Source: Pukyongia salina
GTDB taxonomy: Bacteria; Bacteroidota; Bacteroidia; Flavobacteriales; Flavobacteriaceae
DNA length: 64,000 nt
Reading direction: 5' to 3'
Assembly: GCF_002966125.1 (NCBI RefSeq)
Contig: NZ_CP027062.1
Location: forward strand, 2,900,501 to 2,964,500
Made by a program: the position numbers and the translations under genes. Below the pieces are notes generated by a model. The model was not told the DNA's origin. It did no database searches and saw only the letters and a program-made list of their open reading frames with translations. Of the stretch, positions 43,616 to 53,650 are shown piece after piece (the stretch's first letter is position 1; the number at the start of each line of letters is the position of its first letter).

Positions 43616-44005
43616 TTATCTGCGATGGTACATACTTAGTTTATGGTAAATCCTTTTTCTTATTTCTACGAACTCTAGGACGAAGGAGTCCAGACCCGAC
43701 CGCTTTTTCTCATGTAATTTCGCCCTGGAAAGATCGTATTTCAACTTTCCATATTCATATTCTGTATTAAGCTCTTTTTCATAGGAACAGAGCAAACCCA
43801 TCAGCAACGTATTTTTTCTTCGCAACGCCTGAAGATTATGCCCGATCGCACTGTCTTTAATTAACTGTTTATCGATTATCTTTAGATAATTGATCTCCTC
43901 ATTTACCCTTTCCAACGTATCGATCCAACCGGTCAATTCGATTAGATCCTTTTTGATGCATAGTCGTCTATGTGCATCTAAACTATATGATTGTTCTATT
44001 TCCAA
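43616..44005 (-). CDS. Unknown helical protein A of the sigma-54 operon
   Basis: A 129-residue protein predicted all-helical, probably an antiparallel coiled coil, and rich in Glu, Lys, Leu and Tyr. The segment LTGWIDTLERVNEEINYLKIID aligns with LANWISHLNYIKKELNHLISLS in the neighbouring protein B, and both share a Tyr/Lys-rich second half. The two are therefore likely diverged duplicates. No known family is recognised. Cytoplasmic; 11 nt from both neighbours. Confidence 0.72.
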   Translation of the reverse strand: MEIEQSYSLDAHRRLCIKKDLIELTGWIDTLERVNEEINYLKIIDKQLIKDSAIGHNLQALRRKNTLLMGLLCSYEKELNTEYEYGKLKYDLSRAKLHEKKRSGLDSFVLEFVEIRKRIYHKLSMYHRR

Positions 44006-44016
44006 CAGCTGTGTTG

Positions 44017-44439
44017 TTATGATGTGGGTTTCAGATTAATTAAATTAGATCGTACTTTATAAAAGAACTCATCTTTTAATCTTCTGTATTTTTCAAGATG
44101 ATACAAATAACTCCTTCTATAGCTCTCATGCTCGTACACATAGGCCATATCACACTGCGTATCTTCACACTCGTGAATATTACCTCTTGTATTTAGATAA
44201 TTTCGAAGCGTCTGCAGTAATGTGTCATTTTCATTATATTTTTTTTGAAAACTCTGTAAGAACCTTGCATACTCCAATTCCTGCCCTTTCCTGTCTTTTG
44301 ATAAACTTATCAAGTGGTTCAGTTCCTTTTTGATATAGTTTAAATGAGAGATCCAATTGGCTAGTTCCATGGAGTTGATCTTATGCATAACATCTGTTTC
44401 TGTATCATGAGAATAGATCTCTGTAAATGATGTGTTCAT
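44017..44439 (-). CDS. Unknown helical protein B of the sigma-54 operon
   Basis: A 140-residue paralogue of protein A. It starts MNTSFTEIYSHDTETD at 44439; longer readings would run into the upstream gene. It is a helical, Glu/Tyr/Arg-rich protein with two Cys close together (HECEDTQCD). The pair may form a heteromer. The function is unknown. The position between an Rnk/GreA-type factor and a universal stress protein suggests a stress-related role. Confidence 0.7.
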   Translation of the reverse strand: MNTSFTEIYSHDTETDVMHKINSMELANWISHLNYIKKELNHLISLSKDRKGQELEYARFLQSFQKKYNENDTLLQTLRNYLNTRGNIHECEDTQCDMAYVYEHESYRRSYLYHLEKYRRLKDEFFYKVRSNLINLKPTS

Positions 44440-44449
44440 GAATAATGCT

Positions 44450-44869
44450 TTAAACTGGTATCTTATTTTTCTTCTGTTGATTGTCCTGAGTAACAGTAAC
44501 AATTCTAATCTTCTGCTTTCCGGATGGGAAATCCCATTCAATAGTATCGCCTTCCGAATAGCCAAAAAGAGCCGCACCCATAGGAGTTAAAATGGATATT
44601 TTATCCTGCTTGGTATTTTTTTCGGAAGGGATAACCAGTTGAAGGGTTCTCTCCCAACCAGATTCCGAAAAAACCATAATTCTGCTATTGAAACGAATTA
44701 CATCCGCAGGTATATCTTTCTCATCCACAATTTGGGCATTCTTTAATTCCTCGCTCAATCGATTTAACGATTTTTGTGTTTCAAAATCTCCGGCATATCC
44801 CGAGATGTTGAGAAGGCGTTTCAAATAGACATATTCCTTCTTTTCCAATATTAAACTTCCGTACTTCAT
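44450..44869 (-). CDS. Rnk/GreA-type RNA polymerase-binding factor
   Basis: A 139-residue protein. NRLSEELKNAQIVDEKDIPADVIRFNSRIMVF followed by a GreA/GreB C-terminal fold (ISILTPMGAALFGYSEGDTIEWDFPSGKQKIRI) fits Rnk, the regulator of nucleoside diphosphate kinase. It lacks the long acidic-tipped coiled coil of GreA, so it should bind RNA polymerase without promoting transcript cleavage. It lies 23 nt after gdhA and 10 nt before protein B. Confidence 0.85.
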   Translation of the reverse strand: MKYGSLILEKKEYVYLKRLLNISGYAGDFETQKSLNRLSEELKNAQIVDEKDIPADVIRFNSRIMVFSESGWERTLQLVIPSEKNTKQDKISILTPMGAALFGYSEGDTIEWDFPSGKQKIRIVTVTQDNQQKKNKIPV

Positions 44870-44892
44870 ATTGTCGTGATTTAAATAAGTTA

Positions 44893-46218
44893 TTATGGAA
44901 ATATTCCACGCTGTATATAAGCTTTCTCAATTCTTCTGATGGCGATACAATAGGCTGCAGTTCGAAGGTCCAACCCTTCATTTTCTGCATATTGATACAC
45001 CTTATTGAATGATTCTCTTATTTTTTTATCGAGCTTGGCCATTACCTCATCCAAATGCCACAATTCGCCATTTCGATTTTGTAACCATTCGAAATAGCTG
45101 CCTACCACACCCCCCGAATTACATAAGATGTCCGGTAAAATGGTTTTACCTTTGTTTAAAAGAATCTTTTCACCTTCAACACTCGTTGGTCCATTTGCAC
45201 CTTCTGCAATGAGATCAGCTTTAATAATCGAAGCATTCTCTTTCGTTATCTGATTACCCAGGGCAGCAGGAATACAGATATCACACTCTGTAGCAAAGAA
45301 TTTTTCGTTATCAAGATCGAAGGCGCCGTGAAATCCGGAAATACTGCCCATGTTTACCTTGGCGTAGTTGTATAAATCTTCAACATCAATACCGTTTGTA
45401 CTTCTTATACTTCCGGAGGCATCCTGCACGGCTACCAATTTGGCACCTTCTTTTTCCATGAAATGTGATGCCCAATAGCCTACGTTACCAAATCCCTGAA
45501 CGATAAATTTCTTACCTATTAATGATTTGTTGTTCTTCTCAGCCCAGAACTTGATATTTAAAAACACTCCATATCCTGTTGCCCTATCACGCCCTTCGAG
45601 TCCTCCGCTGCCATCGGGTTTGCCAGTAACCACATGCTGATTTGCAGATCGTTCTGCCGGTGGACGTGTACTCATATAAGTGTCTGCTATCCAGGCCATG
45701 GTTTGACTGTTTGTATTTACATCTGGCGCAGGTATATCGTGTTCCGGACCTATATTATCTGCCAAAGCAAAGGTGAATCTACGTGTAATTCGTTCCAACT
45801 CGCTTTGCGAATACTTTGAAGGGTCAAGTTGGATACCGCCCTTAGCACCCCCATAAGGTAATCCCGCTAAAGAGGTTTTCCAGGTCATCCACATAGCCAA
45901 AGCTCTTGCTGCATCAATATCAACGGTTGGGTGATAGCGCAATCCTCCTTTGTATGGTCCCAAAGCATTGTTATGTTGCACCCTATACCCTGTAAATATT
46001 TCAACTTCCCCATTATCCATTTTTACAGGAAAACTTACCATGATCTCATTGTTGGTAATACTTAAAATTTTCCTGATATTGGGATGAATCTCAATGTGAT
46101 CTGCAGCACTGTAAAACTGCTCCATTACATTATTCATCATACCTTTTAAAGGAATTTTCTTTTTTTGGCTTGATGTTTCGTTAGACACGTTATTTATATC
46201 TGCTGTGATTGTTGTCAT
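44893..46218 (-). CDS. gdhA: Glutamate dehydrogenase (Glu/Leu/Phe/Val dehydrogenase family)
   Basis: Reversible NAD(P)-dependent amination of 2-oxoglutarate. It has 441 residues, the size of the hexameric short GDH. Substrate and catalytic motifs are MTWKTSLAGLPYGGAKGGI (active Lys) and IPAPDVNTNSQTMAWI (with the Asp). The Rossmann domain shows IVQGFGNVGYWASHF. NAD or NADP preference cannot be read safely. It is the second gene of the sigma-54-headed array, which is consistent with nitrogen control through NtrC-type activation. A small CCGT/ACGG stem sits just upstream of its start. Confidence 0.93.
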   Translation of the reverse strand: MTTITADINNVSNETSSQKKKIPLKGMMNNVMEQFYSAADHIEIHPNIRKILSITNNEIMVSFPVKMDNGEVEIFTGYRVQHNNALGPYKGGLRYHPTVDIDAARALAMWMTWKTSLAGLPYGGAKGGIQLDPSKYSQSELERITRRFTFALADNIGPEHDIPAPDVNTNSQTMAWIADTYMSTRPPAERSANQHVVTGKPDGSGGLEGRDRATGYGVFLNIKFWAEKNNKSLIGKKFIVQGFGNVGYWASHFMEKEGAKLVAVQDASGSIRSTNGIDVEDLYNYAKVNMGSISGFHGAFDLDNEKFFATECDICIPAALGNQITKENASIIKADLIAEGANGPTSVEGEKILLNKGKTILPDILCNSGGVVGSYFEWLQNRNGELWHLDEVMAKLDKKIRESFNKVYQYAENEGLDLRTAAYCIAIRRIEKAYIQRGIFP

Positions 46219-46336
46219 AATTATTCACCGTTTTACACGGATTTTTTTAATTGTTGGGTTTTATTTAAATGACGCTTGGTAATTCTTAGTTTATAATATC
46301 CATTGATGAGATATACATTTCTTATTATATTTTTAG

Positions 46337-46516
46337 TTAAGCCACCACCATTTCCTGCGATTCGTTTTTTAGTTGCGGGATGTTCTGTGGTGAAGTAGAT
46401 TTAGATATGGCCTCTTCGTACTCACTACAGGACCATACGTCGCTCTTATTATGTGTGATCACACAATAGGCATTGTGGATGCAGGAAGGGCAAATATTAA
46501 AAGAGTTTGATTTCAT
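46337..46516 (-). CDS. Small Cys4 protein at the head of the sigma-54 operon
   Basis: A 59-codon reading frame starting MKSNSFNICPSCIHNAYCVI. Four Cys (C9, C12, C18, C30) with H14 and H22 form a CPxC...C...C pattern that could bind zinc or an iron-sulfur cluster. W28-S-C-S-E-Y follows. The C-terminal 25 residues look unstructured. Its ATG lies about 19 nt after the start site predicted from the -24/-12 promoter, which is strong support that it is expressed. The function is unknown; its abundance under stress could make it a redox or metal sensor. Confidence 0.72.
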   Translation of the reverse strand: MKSNSFNICPSCIHNAYCVITHNKSDVWSCSEYEEAISKSTSPQNIPQLKNESQEMVVA

Positions 46517-46545
46517 AGTACATAGTTATCGTTTACTGTACTGAA

Positions 46546-46561
46546 GGCAATATATATGCCA
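46546..46561 (-). promoter_or_regulatory. Sigma-54 (-24/-12) promoter
   Basis: The minus strand reads TGGCATATATATTGCC: GG and GC are separated by exactly 10 nt, with the consensus TGGCA and TTGC around them. The predicted start site is near 46535. The transcript would begin 19 nt before the Cys4 protein gene and can continue through gdhA down to 42762. Confidence 0.82.
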
Positions 46562-46593
46562 CTGGATGTGCCAGAAATTTAATAAAACAATGA

Positions 46594-46614
46594 AGCCCTT
46601 ATATCATAAGGGCT
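46594..46614 (-). terminator. Hairpin after the NtrC-type gene
   Basis: AGCCCTTAT (46594-46602) and ATAAGGGCT (46606-46614) form a perfect 9-bp stem with a 3-nt loop. The following T content is only moderate. It lies between the activator gene and the sigma-54 promoter and would insulate the two units. Confidence 0.6.
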
Positions 46615-46659
46615 AGCACATTATTAGATATGTAGAAGTAAAATCAGGTGTCGGGGAAT

Positions 46660-46680
46660 ATTTACCCGATCGGGGTAAAT
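46660..46680. promoter_or_regulatory. Probable upstream activating site for the NtrC-type regulator
   Basis: ATTTACCC (46660-46667) and GGGTAAAT (46673-46680) form an 8-bp inverted repeat around a 5-bp centre. The symmetry extends weakly outward (GGAATATT / AATTGTTCC). Its centre is about 135 bp upstream of the predicted sigma-54 start site, the normal distance for an enhancer. It lies 21 bp from the end of the activator gene itself. Confidence 0.7.
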
Positions 46681-46701
46681 TGTTCCGGTTGTATTATAAT
46701 A

Positions 46702-48060
46702 TTATTCTGAAAGTTTTTGCCTAATCGTCTTGCGATCAATGCCAAGGATTTCTGCGGCTTTGGTCTTATTATTGCCTGTGGCATTCAACACTTTTCGAAT
46801 GTATCTTTTCTCGATTTCTTTCAATGGAGGTAATTCACCCTTCGGAAAATCTATACTGTACTTTAAAGTGTCGGGAAGATGCGCCACTCCAATCTCTTTG
46901 TCACACATAATAACTGCTCGCTGAATTACATTTTCAAGCTCTCGTATGTTACCAGGCCAATCGTATCTTTGTAGAATTCTGGATGCCTCAGGGCTAATTT
47001 TTATAAATCGATCTTTGTATTCCACCCCATATTTAAAGAGAAATTTATCCACCAGTAAGGCGATATCCTGTTTGCGTTCCCTTAAGGGAGGTACACTAAT
47101 CTCGACCACAGTAAGACGGTAATACAGGTCCTCTCTAAAGGCATCTTTACTTATCATTTCCTTTAAATTGGAATTAGTTGCTGTAATGATGCGTACATCA
47201 ATCTTCTCTGCTTTTTGGGCTCCAACTTTTACTACCTCTTTTTCCTGCAGTACACGTAATAATCGAGTTTGAACAGCTTTTGATGCATTACCAATTTCAT
47301 CAAGAAATATGGTACCGCCATTGGCAGCCTGAAAAAACCCTACCCTTTCCTTCTCTGCACCTGTAAAGGCACCCTTGGTGTATCCAAAAAGTTCAGACTC
47401 AAGTAGATTTTCCGGAATACCACCGCAATTTACCGAGATAAAAGGCGCTCTTGAAAATTTACCTTGGTAGTGAATGGCTCGTGCCACGAGTTCCTTTCCT
47501 GTACCACTTTCACCTTTAATGAATATGGTGGCTTTGTTATCTTTCACTCGTTCGATGATTTGGATAACATCAATTATTTTTTCAGAATTTCCAATGATCT
47601 CACCATAACTATTGTCTTTCGCACCTATAACATCGGCCTTTTTATCATGACTGTTTTTCGAGGATACGGAATTATTTGAGCTACCCACGCCATGATCCAT
47701 TGATTTATCTATAGCAGTTTTAAGTTCTTCCTTTGTAAATGGTTTGGTTAGATAATCAACTACACCGGATTTCATTGCTACCAGCGAATCCTGTACGGAC
47801 GGATAGCCAGTAATTACAAGTTTCGGCATATGTGGATAGTGTTCCGAAACGAATTTTATTAACTCTGTACCATCAATTTCGGGCATCTTTAGATCGGTGA
47901 TGAGTAAACCTATATTGGTATCTCGCAGGATCTGTACTGCTTCTTTAACGGAAACAGCTTTATAAGTATGATAATTCCAGGAATGAAGATGACGCTGTAA
48001 AAGTTCCAAAATGTGAATATCATCATCCACAATTAATATATTTTCCTTTTTAAACTGCAT
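46702..48060 (-). CDS. NtrC-family sigma-54-dependent response regulator
   Basis: A 452-residue activator. The receiver domain (about 5-120) has D12/D13, the phosphorylated D56 (ITDLKMPEIDG) and K107. A Ser/Asn-rich linker leads to the AAA+ domain: Walker A GESGTGKE (183-190), the sigma-54-contacting loop GAFTGA (230-235), and Walker B GGTIFLDEIG (248-257). A Fis-type helix-turn-helix closes the protein (NNKTKAAEILGIDRKTIRQKL). It is cotranscribed with a histidine kinase 15 nt upstream. The adjacent palindrome and -24/-12 promoter are the obvious targets. Confidence 0.96.
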   Translation of the reverse strand: MQFKKENILIVDDDIHILELLQRHLHSWNYHTYKAVSVKEAVQILRDTNIGLLITDLKMPEIDGTELIKFVSEHYPHMPKLVITGYPSVQDSLVAMKSGVVDYLTKPFTKEELKTAIDKSMDHGVGSSNNSVSSKNSHDKKADVIGAKDNSYGEIIGNSEKIIDVIQIIERVKDNKATIFIKGESGTGKELVARAIHYQGKFSRAPFISVNCGGIPENLLESELFGYTKGAFTGAEKERVGFFQAANGGTIFLDEIGNASKAVQTRLLRVLQEKEVVKVGAQKAEKIDVRIITATNSNLKEMISKDAFREDLYYRLTVVEISVPPLRERKQDIALLVDKFLFKYGVEYKDRFIKISPEASRILQRYDWPGNIRELENVIQRAVIMCDKEIGVAHLPDTLKYSIDFPKGELPPLKEIEKRYIRKVLNATGNNKTKAAEILGIDRKTIRQKLSE

Positions 48061-48075
48061 TTGCGATAATTGATA

Positions 48076-49194
48076 TTAAGATTTTGGAAGAGTAACTATG
48101 AATGTAGCTCCCGCTCCCCTATTATTGCTTACCGTTATACTTCCCTTATGGCTTGCTACAATTCCATGGACTACACTCAATCCCAGACCTGAACCCTCTC
48201 CTGTTGGTTTCGTACTAAAAAATGGCTGAAATACCTTGTCCATCGCTTCACGAGATAAACCGCTGCCTTCGTCGCTAATCTTCAAAATTATATTTGTGTT
48301 GGATTCTGAAGCGTCTATGGTAACTTTTCCATTATTCGGGGAAAAATAAATGGCATTTATTACCAGGTTAAATATGATCTGGGTGAGCTGAATAGTGTCG
48401 GCTTTAAGAAAGAGTTCATCTTCTTGTATGTTCACAACGCACTTCACATTCGCCTTCTTGAAAGAAGCATCTAATAATGCTAAGGCGCTCTTGATACTGC
48501 TCACCAAATTTATCTCTTTCATCTCGTTAGGCATCTCGCAAGCAAAAAACATTAGTTTTTTAACTACCTCCCGTGAGAAAATAGCATTGTCTATAATTTT
48601 GTCCAAATCAGCAACTTTATCCTTTTCATCATTCAGATCGTCTTTCAGCAATTCGGCAAAACCAAGAATATTGGCCAGTGGAGTGTTGAGCTCGTGGGCA
48701 ATACCTGCAGTAATTTCCCCTAAAATAGAAAGTCGGTCCGTATGTTCCATTTGCCGTTTCAGAGAGTTTTCACTCTGCTGAATCTCAATGCGTTCTAGAA
48801 GATTGCCAATCTTTAATGCCACACTATCCAGCAACTGATTCTCTTCTTTTAAAAATGAGCTTTTATCGTCTTTTAAAGTTGCAATAATAGTTCCATCGGT
48901 TTTATTAAATACTTTAATTTCTGATGTTAAATTCAGTTTTTCGTTGATCATTCCTGTTTTATATGAACCCCTTGACGTAAATATGCCAATTTCGGTATCA
49001 TTTTGAAACTGAAACGCCTTCTTCAAACTTAAGGCGATTGCCTTTAATGTCTCTTGCATCTGTCCAACATCTGTGTTTACAATAATCGACGAGATGTCGT
49101 AGAGACATGTAAGTTCTTTTATTCGCTCCTTTAATATATCTTCTGTGCTGTTCATTTTAGCGTATTTCGATACAGGAATAAATTTTCTTCCCAT
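48076..49194 (-). CDS. Cytoplasmic sensor histidine kinase
   Basis: A 372-residue kinase partnered with the NtrC-type regulator. No membrane helix is present, so it senses an internal signal. The N-terminal part (about 15-140, LTCLYDISSIIVNTDVGQMQETLKAIALSLKKAF) resembles a GAF domain. The HisKA domain carries H167 in GEITAGIAHELNTPLANILG. The catalytic domain shows the N box FNLVINAIYFS and the G boxes DEGSGL and GEGSGLGLSVVHGIV. The ATG at 49155 (MNSTEDILKERI) is an alternative start. Confidence 0.92.
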   Translation of the reverse strand: MGRKFIPVSKYAKMNSTEDILKERIKELTCLYDISSIIVNTDVGQMQETLKAIALSLKKAFQFQNDTEIGIFTSRGSYKTGMINEKLNLTSEIKVFNKTDGTIIATLKDDKSSFLKEENQLLDSVALKIGNLLERIEIQQSENSLKRQMEHTDRLSILGEITAGIAHELNTPLANILGFAELLKDDLNDEKDKVADLDKIIDNAIFSREVVKKLMFFACEMPNEMKEINLVSSIKSALALLDASFKKANVKCVVNIQEDELFLKADTIQLTQIIFNLVINAIYFSPNNGKVTIDASESNTNIILKISDEGSGLSREAMDKVFQPFFSTKPTGEGSGLGLSVVHGIVASHKGSITVSNNRGAGATFIVTLPKS

Positions 49195-49292
49195 CTAATT
49201 AATCGGCAATCGCCCTTAGAATCTCAATCCATTTCTATTTACTAAAAATAACCATTAAATATTTGCCCTTATCACGAAATTATTTTCTCAAC

Positions 49293-49325
49293 TAAAAAAA
49301 TGGCCCGTTACCGGGCCATTTTCAT
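49293..49325 (-). terminator. Terminator after katG
   Basis: AATGGCCCG (49299-49307) and CGGGCCATT (49312-49320) form a perfect 9-bp stem with a 4-nt loop. Seven T follow on the minus strand. It lies 36 nt after the katG stop. Confidence 0.92.
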
Positions 49326-49355
49326 TTTCTTTTTCATAAAATATTCTCCCATTCT

Positions 49356-51632
<2,277 letters not shown>

Positions 51633-51792
51633 TTACGATTTTCCCGGGTCATTTTTAGCTGTTTTAATATGTAAGTTTTATTCGATCATTGAATCCGTTT
51701 ATGATACTTCGTTTTGCAAGACTATTCCCAGCTATTCCTTTCATTTTACGTATCTTATTCGCGTAAATTTAACCCGCCATACCTATTTGTTA

Positions 51793-53232
51793 ATGAGAGT
51801 TTTCCTCATATTATCATTCCTTTCTTTCACCCTTTCTATAGTCGCCCAGGAGACCTCCTATATTACTGTGGACGCACAGCGTTATGGCACAGATCCTACA
51901 CACAATCTAGTGGTGTGGTGCCCGGGAGAGCAGTATTTGGATGGTTTAAAAAACAACAAGGTAGAATCCATTCTATTTGGAGAAATATCTTTTATGAGCA
52001 ACGCTTTTAACTATTCCAATATCTACAATGCTATTCCAATCTTAAATGAGAAGGATTCATACCAGCTCTATCCTACCCCACTTGCGCTGTTAAAAATATT
52101 TTCTAAAGATTCCATCCCGGATGAGCCTAAGATTATGGCCCAAATTTCCATGGCCTTTACCGATACTCTAACAACACATTATATTGGGATCGAACTACGC
52201 GGCAACAGCGCCTTGCGTTATCCCAAAAAGTCGTTCGACCTGGAGTTTCGCGAGAACGAGACCTCCCAGATCTCGGTAGATGTAAAGATGGGGGATATGC
52301 GAAATGATGACGACTGGATCCTCAATAGTCTCTATAACGAGCCACTAAGGCTTCGCTCCTATTTCAGTAATAATCTATGGCTGGAAGTAAGAAACTCATC
52401 AAAAGAGAAAACCACAAAAACCGGACAAGCAGGAATAAAAGCACGCTTTGTGGAAGTCTTCCTCAATAAACGCTATCAGGGTATTTACTTAATTTCCGAA
52501 CAGGTAGACAGGAAACTACTAAAACTCGAAAAATTTGAGAACAACCTTGTAAGGGGTGAACTCTTTAAAGCTGGTAGTTACTTAGATGGCTGCGCATTTA
52601 TTAGCGCCCCACCTTTCAACAATAATCTGCCTCATTGGGCAGGGTTCGAAATGGAGTACCCCTACGAAGACTATACCTCACATTGGGACGATCTCGCAAA
52701 GTTTATATCGTTTGTAAGTGTAGCGAATAACAAAAAGTTCAATAAGGAGATTGAAGAAAAGCTTGATCTGGATAACGCCATAGACTATTTTCTCTTTATA
52801 AACCTATTAAGGGCCACCGATAACATGGGAAAGAACTACTTCCTGGCTCGGCAGGATGCGGGTACTCCTTATTATTTTATTCCCTGGGATCTCGATGGAG
52901 TTCTGGGAAGTATACAGGATGGAAAACGTATCCCTACTACCAATGATATATTGAGTAATGGATTATTTGACCGACTCTGGAAGAACAACCCTGCAAACTA
53001 TAGGAAGAAGGTGCGTGAACGCTGGCTCGAGCTTCGTTTGGATGTATACAGCGAACGGAAATTAATAACTAAGATCACCGACACCTACAACATGCTGGAT
53101 TCTTTGGGTATTTACGAACGAGAAGATCTGGTATGGAATACGCAGACGGATCATGAGGAAGAACTGCAATATATCAGGTCCTGGTTAAAAAATAGGCTGG
53201 AATTTCTGGATACGTATTTTAGTGAGGAGTAG
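51793..53232 (+). CDS. CotH-like kinase family secreted protein
   Basis: A 479-residue protein with a signal peptide (MRVFLILSFLSFTLSIVAQ). CotH motifs are visible: IELRGNSALRYPKKSFDLEF (Lys pair), WILNSLYNEPLRLRSYFSNNLW, GIYLISEQVDRKLLKL, and the metal-binding FIPWDLDGVLG. CotH proteins of Bacillus phosphorylate spore-coat proteins and are atypical kinases. Bacteroidota carry many secreted homologues with unknown targets. No type IX C-terminal sorting domain is visible. It is transcribed away from katG. Confidence 0.88.
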   Translation: MRVFLILSFLSFTLSIVAQETSYITVDAQRYGTDPTHNLVVWCPGEQYLDGLKNNKVESILFGEISFMSNAFNYSNIYNAIPILNEKDSYQLYPTPLALLKIFSKDSIPDEPKIMAQISMAFTDTLTTHYIGIELRGNSALRYPKKSFDLEFRENETSQISVDVKMGDMRNDDDWILNSLYNEPLRLRSYFSNNLWLEVRNSSKEKTTKTGQAGIKARFVEVFLNKRYQGIYLISEQVDRKLLKLEKFENNLVRGELFKAGSYLDGCAFISAPPFNNNLPHWAGFEMEYPYEDYTSHWDDLAKFISFVSVANNKKFNKEIEEKLDLDNAIDYFLFINLLRATDNMGKNYFLARQDAGTPYYFIPWDLDGVLGSIQDGKRIPTTNDILSNGLFDRLWKNNPANYRKKVRERWLELRLDVYSERKLITKITDTYNMLDSLGIYEREDLVWNTQTDHEEELQYIRSWLKNRLEFLDTYFSEE

Positions 53233-53237
53233 ATTCC

Positions 53238-53588
53238 TTAGTCGTGGTGCATAAAAGCCTGTTTGGCAAGGAGGGTTTCCTCACTCTCAACATGGTCGTC
53301 ATCCGGTACACAGCAATCCACCGGGCAAACCGCAGCACATTGCGGTTCCTCGTGAAATCCTTTACATTCGGTACATTTATCCGGGACTATATAGTAGATC
53401 TCGTCACTTACAGGTTCCTGAACCTCTTCAGCATTTACAGCTTTTCCATTGGGTAAAACCACATTCCCGCTAAGGTCTGTACCATCGGCATAACGCCAGT
53501 CATCAGCACCCTCATAAATGGCCGTATTCGGGCATTCCGGCTCGCAGGCACCGCAATTGATACATTCGTCTGTGATTATAATTGCCAT
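53238..53588 (-). CDS. Ferredoxin with two 4Fe-4S clusters
   Basis: A 116-residue protein starting [20 protein letters not shown]. The first cluster is bound by C9, C12, C15 and C19. The second site has C72, C75, C84 and C88 plus C92/C93, with an insertion between the clusters (about 28-65) as in the bacterial two-cluster ferredoxins. It should carry electrons at low potential. The start at 53588 is fixed by the promoter element at 53613-53620. Divergent from an acyl-CoA reductase, a typical flavobacterial arrangement. Confidence 0.93.
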   Translation of the reverse strand: MAIIITDECINCGACEPECPNTAIYEGADDWRYADGTDLSGNVVLPNGKAVNAEEVQEPVSDEIYYIVPDKCTECKGFHEEPQCAAVCPVDCCVPDDDHVESEETLLAKQAFMHHD

Positions 53589-53602
53589 AGCATTTCTTTT
53601 TC

Positions 53603-53610
53603 TAACTTTG
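53603..53610 (+). promoter_or_regulatory. -7 promoter element for acyl-CoA reductase
   Basis: TAACTTTG matches TAnnTTTG. The predicted start site is near 53616, 35 nt before the ATG at 53651. It faces the ferredoxin element with 2 bp between them. Confidence 0.6.
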
Positions 53611-53612
53611 CG

Positions 53613-53620
53613 CAAATTTA
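53613..53620 (-). promoter_or_regulatory. -7 promoter element for ferredoxin
   Basis: The minus-strand sequence TAAATTTG matches TAnnTTTG. The predicted start site is near 53607, 19 nt before the ferredoxin ATG. Together with the opposite element it forms a near-palindrome, TAACTTTGCGCAAATTTA. Confidence 0.6.
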
Positions 53621-53650
53621 CGGCCTGCAAAGGGGAACTCCAAACACCAG

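Noticed and set aside
46660-46680. Palindrome as part of a terminator of the NtrC-type gene
   Set aside because: There is no T-run after it, and a better hairpin for that purpose lies at 46594-46614. Its distance to the sigma-54 promoter fits an enhancer site.
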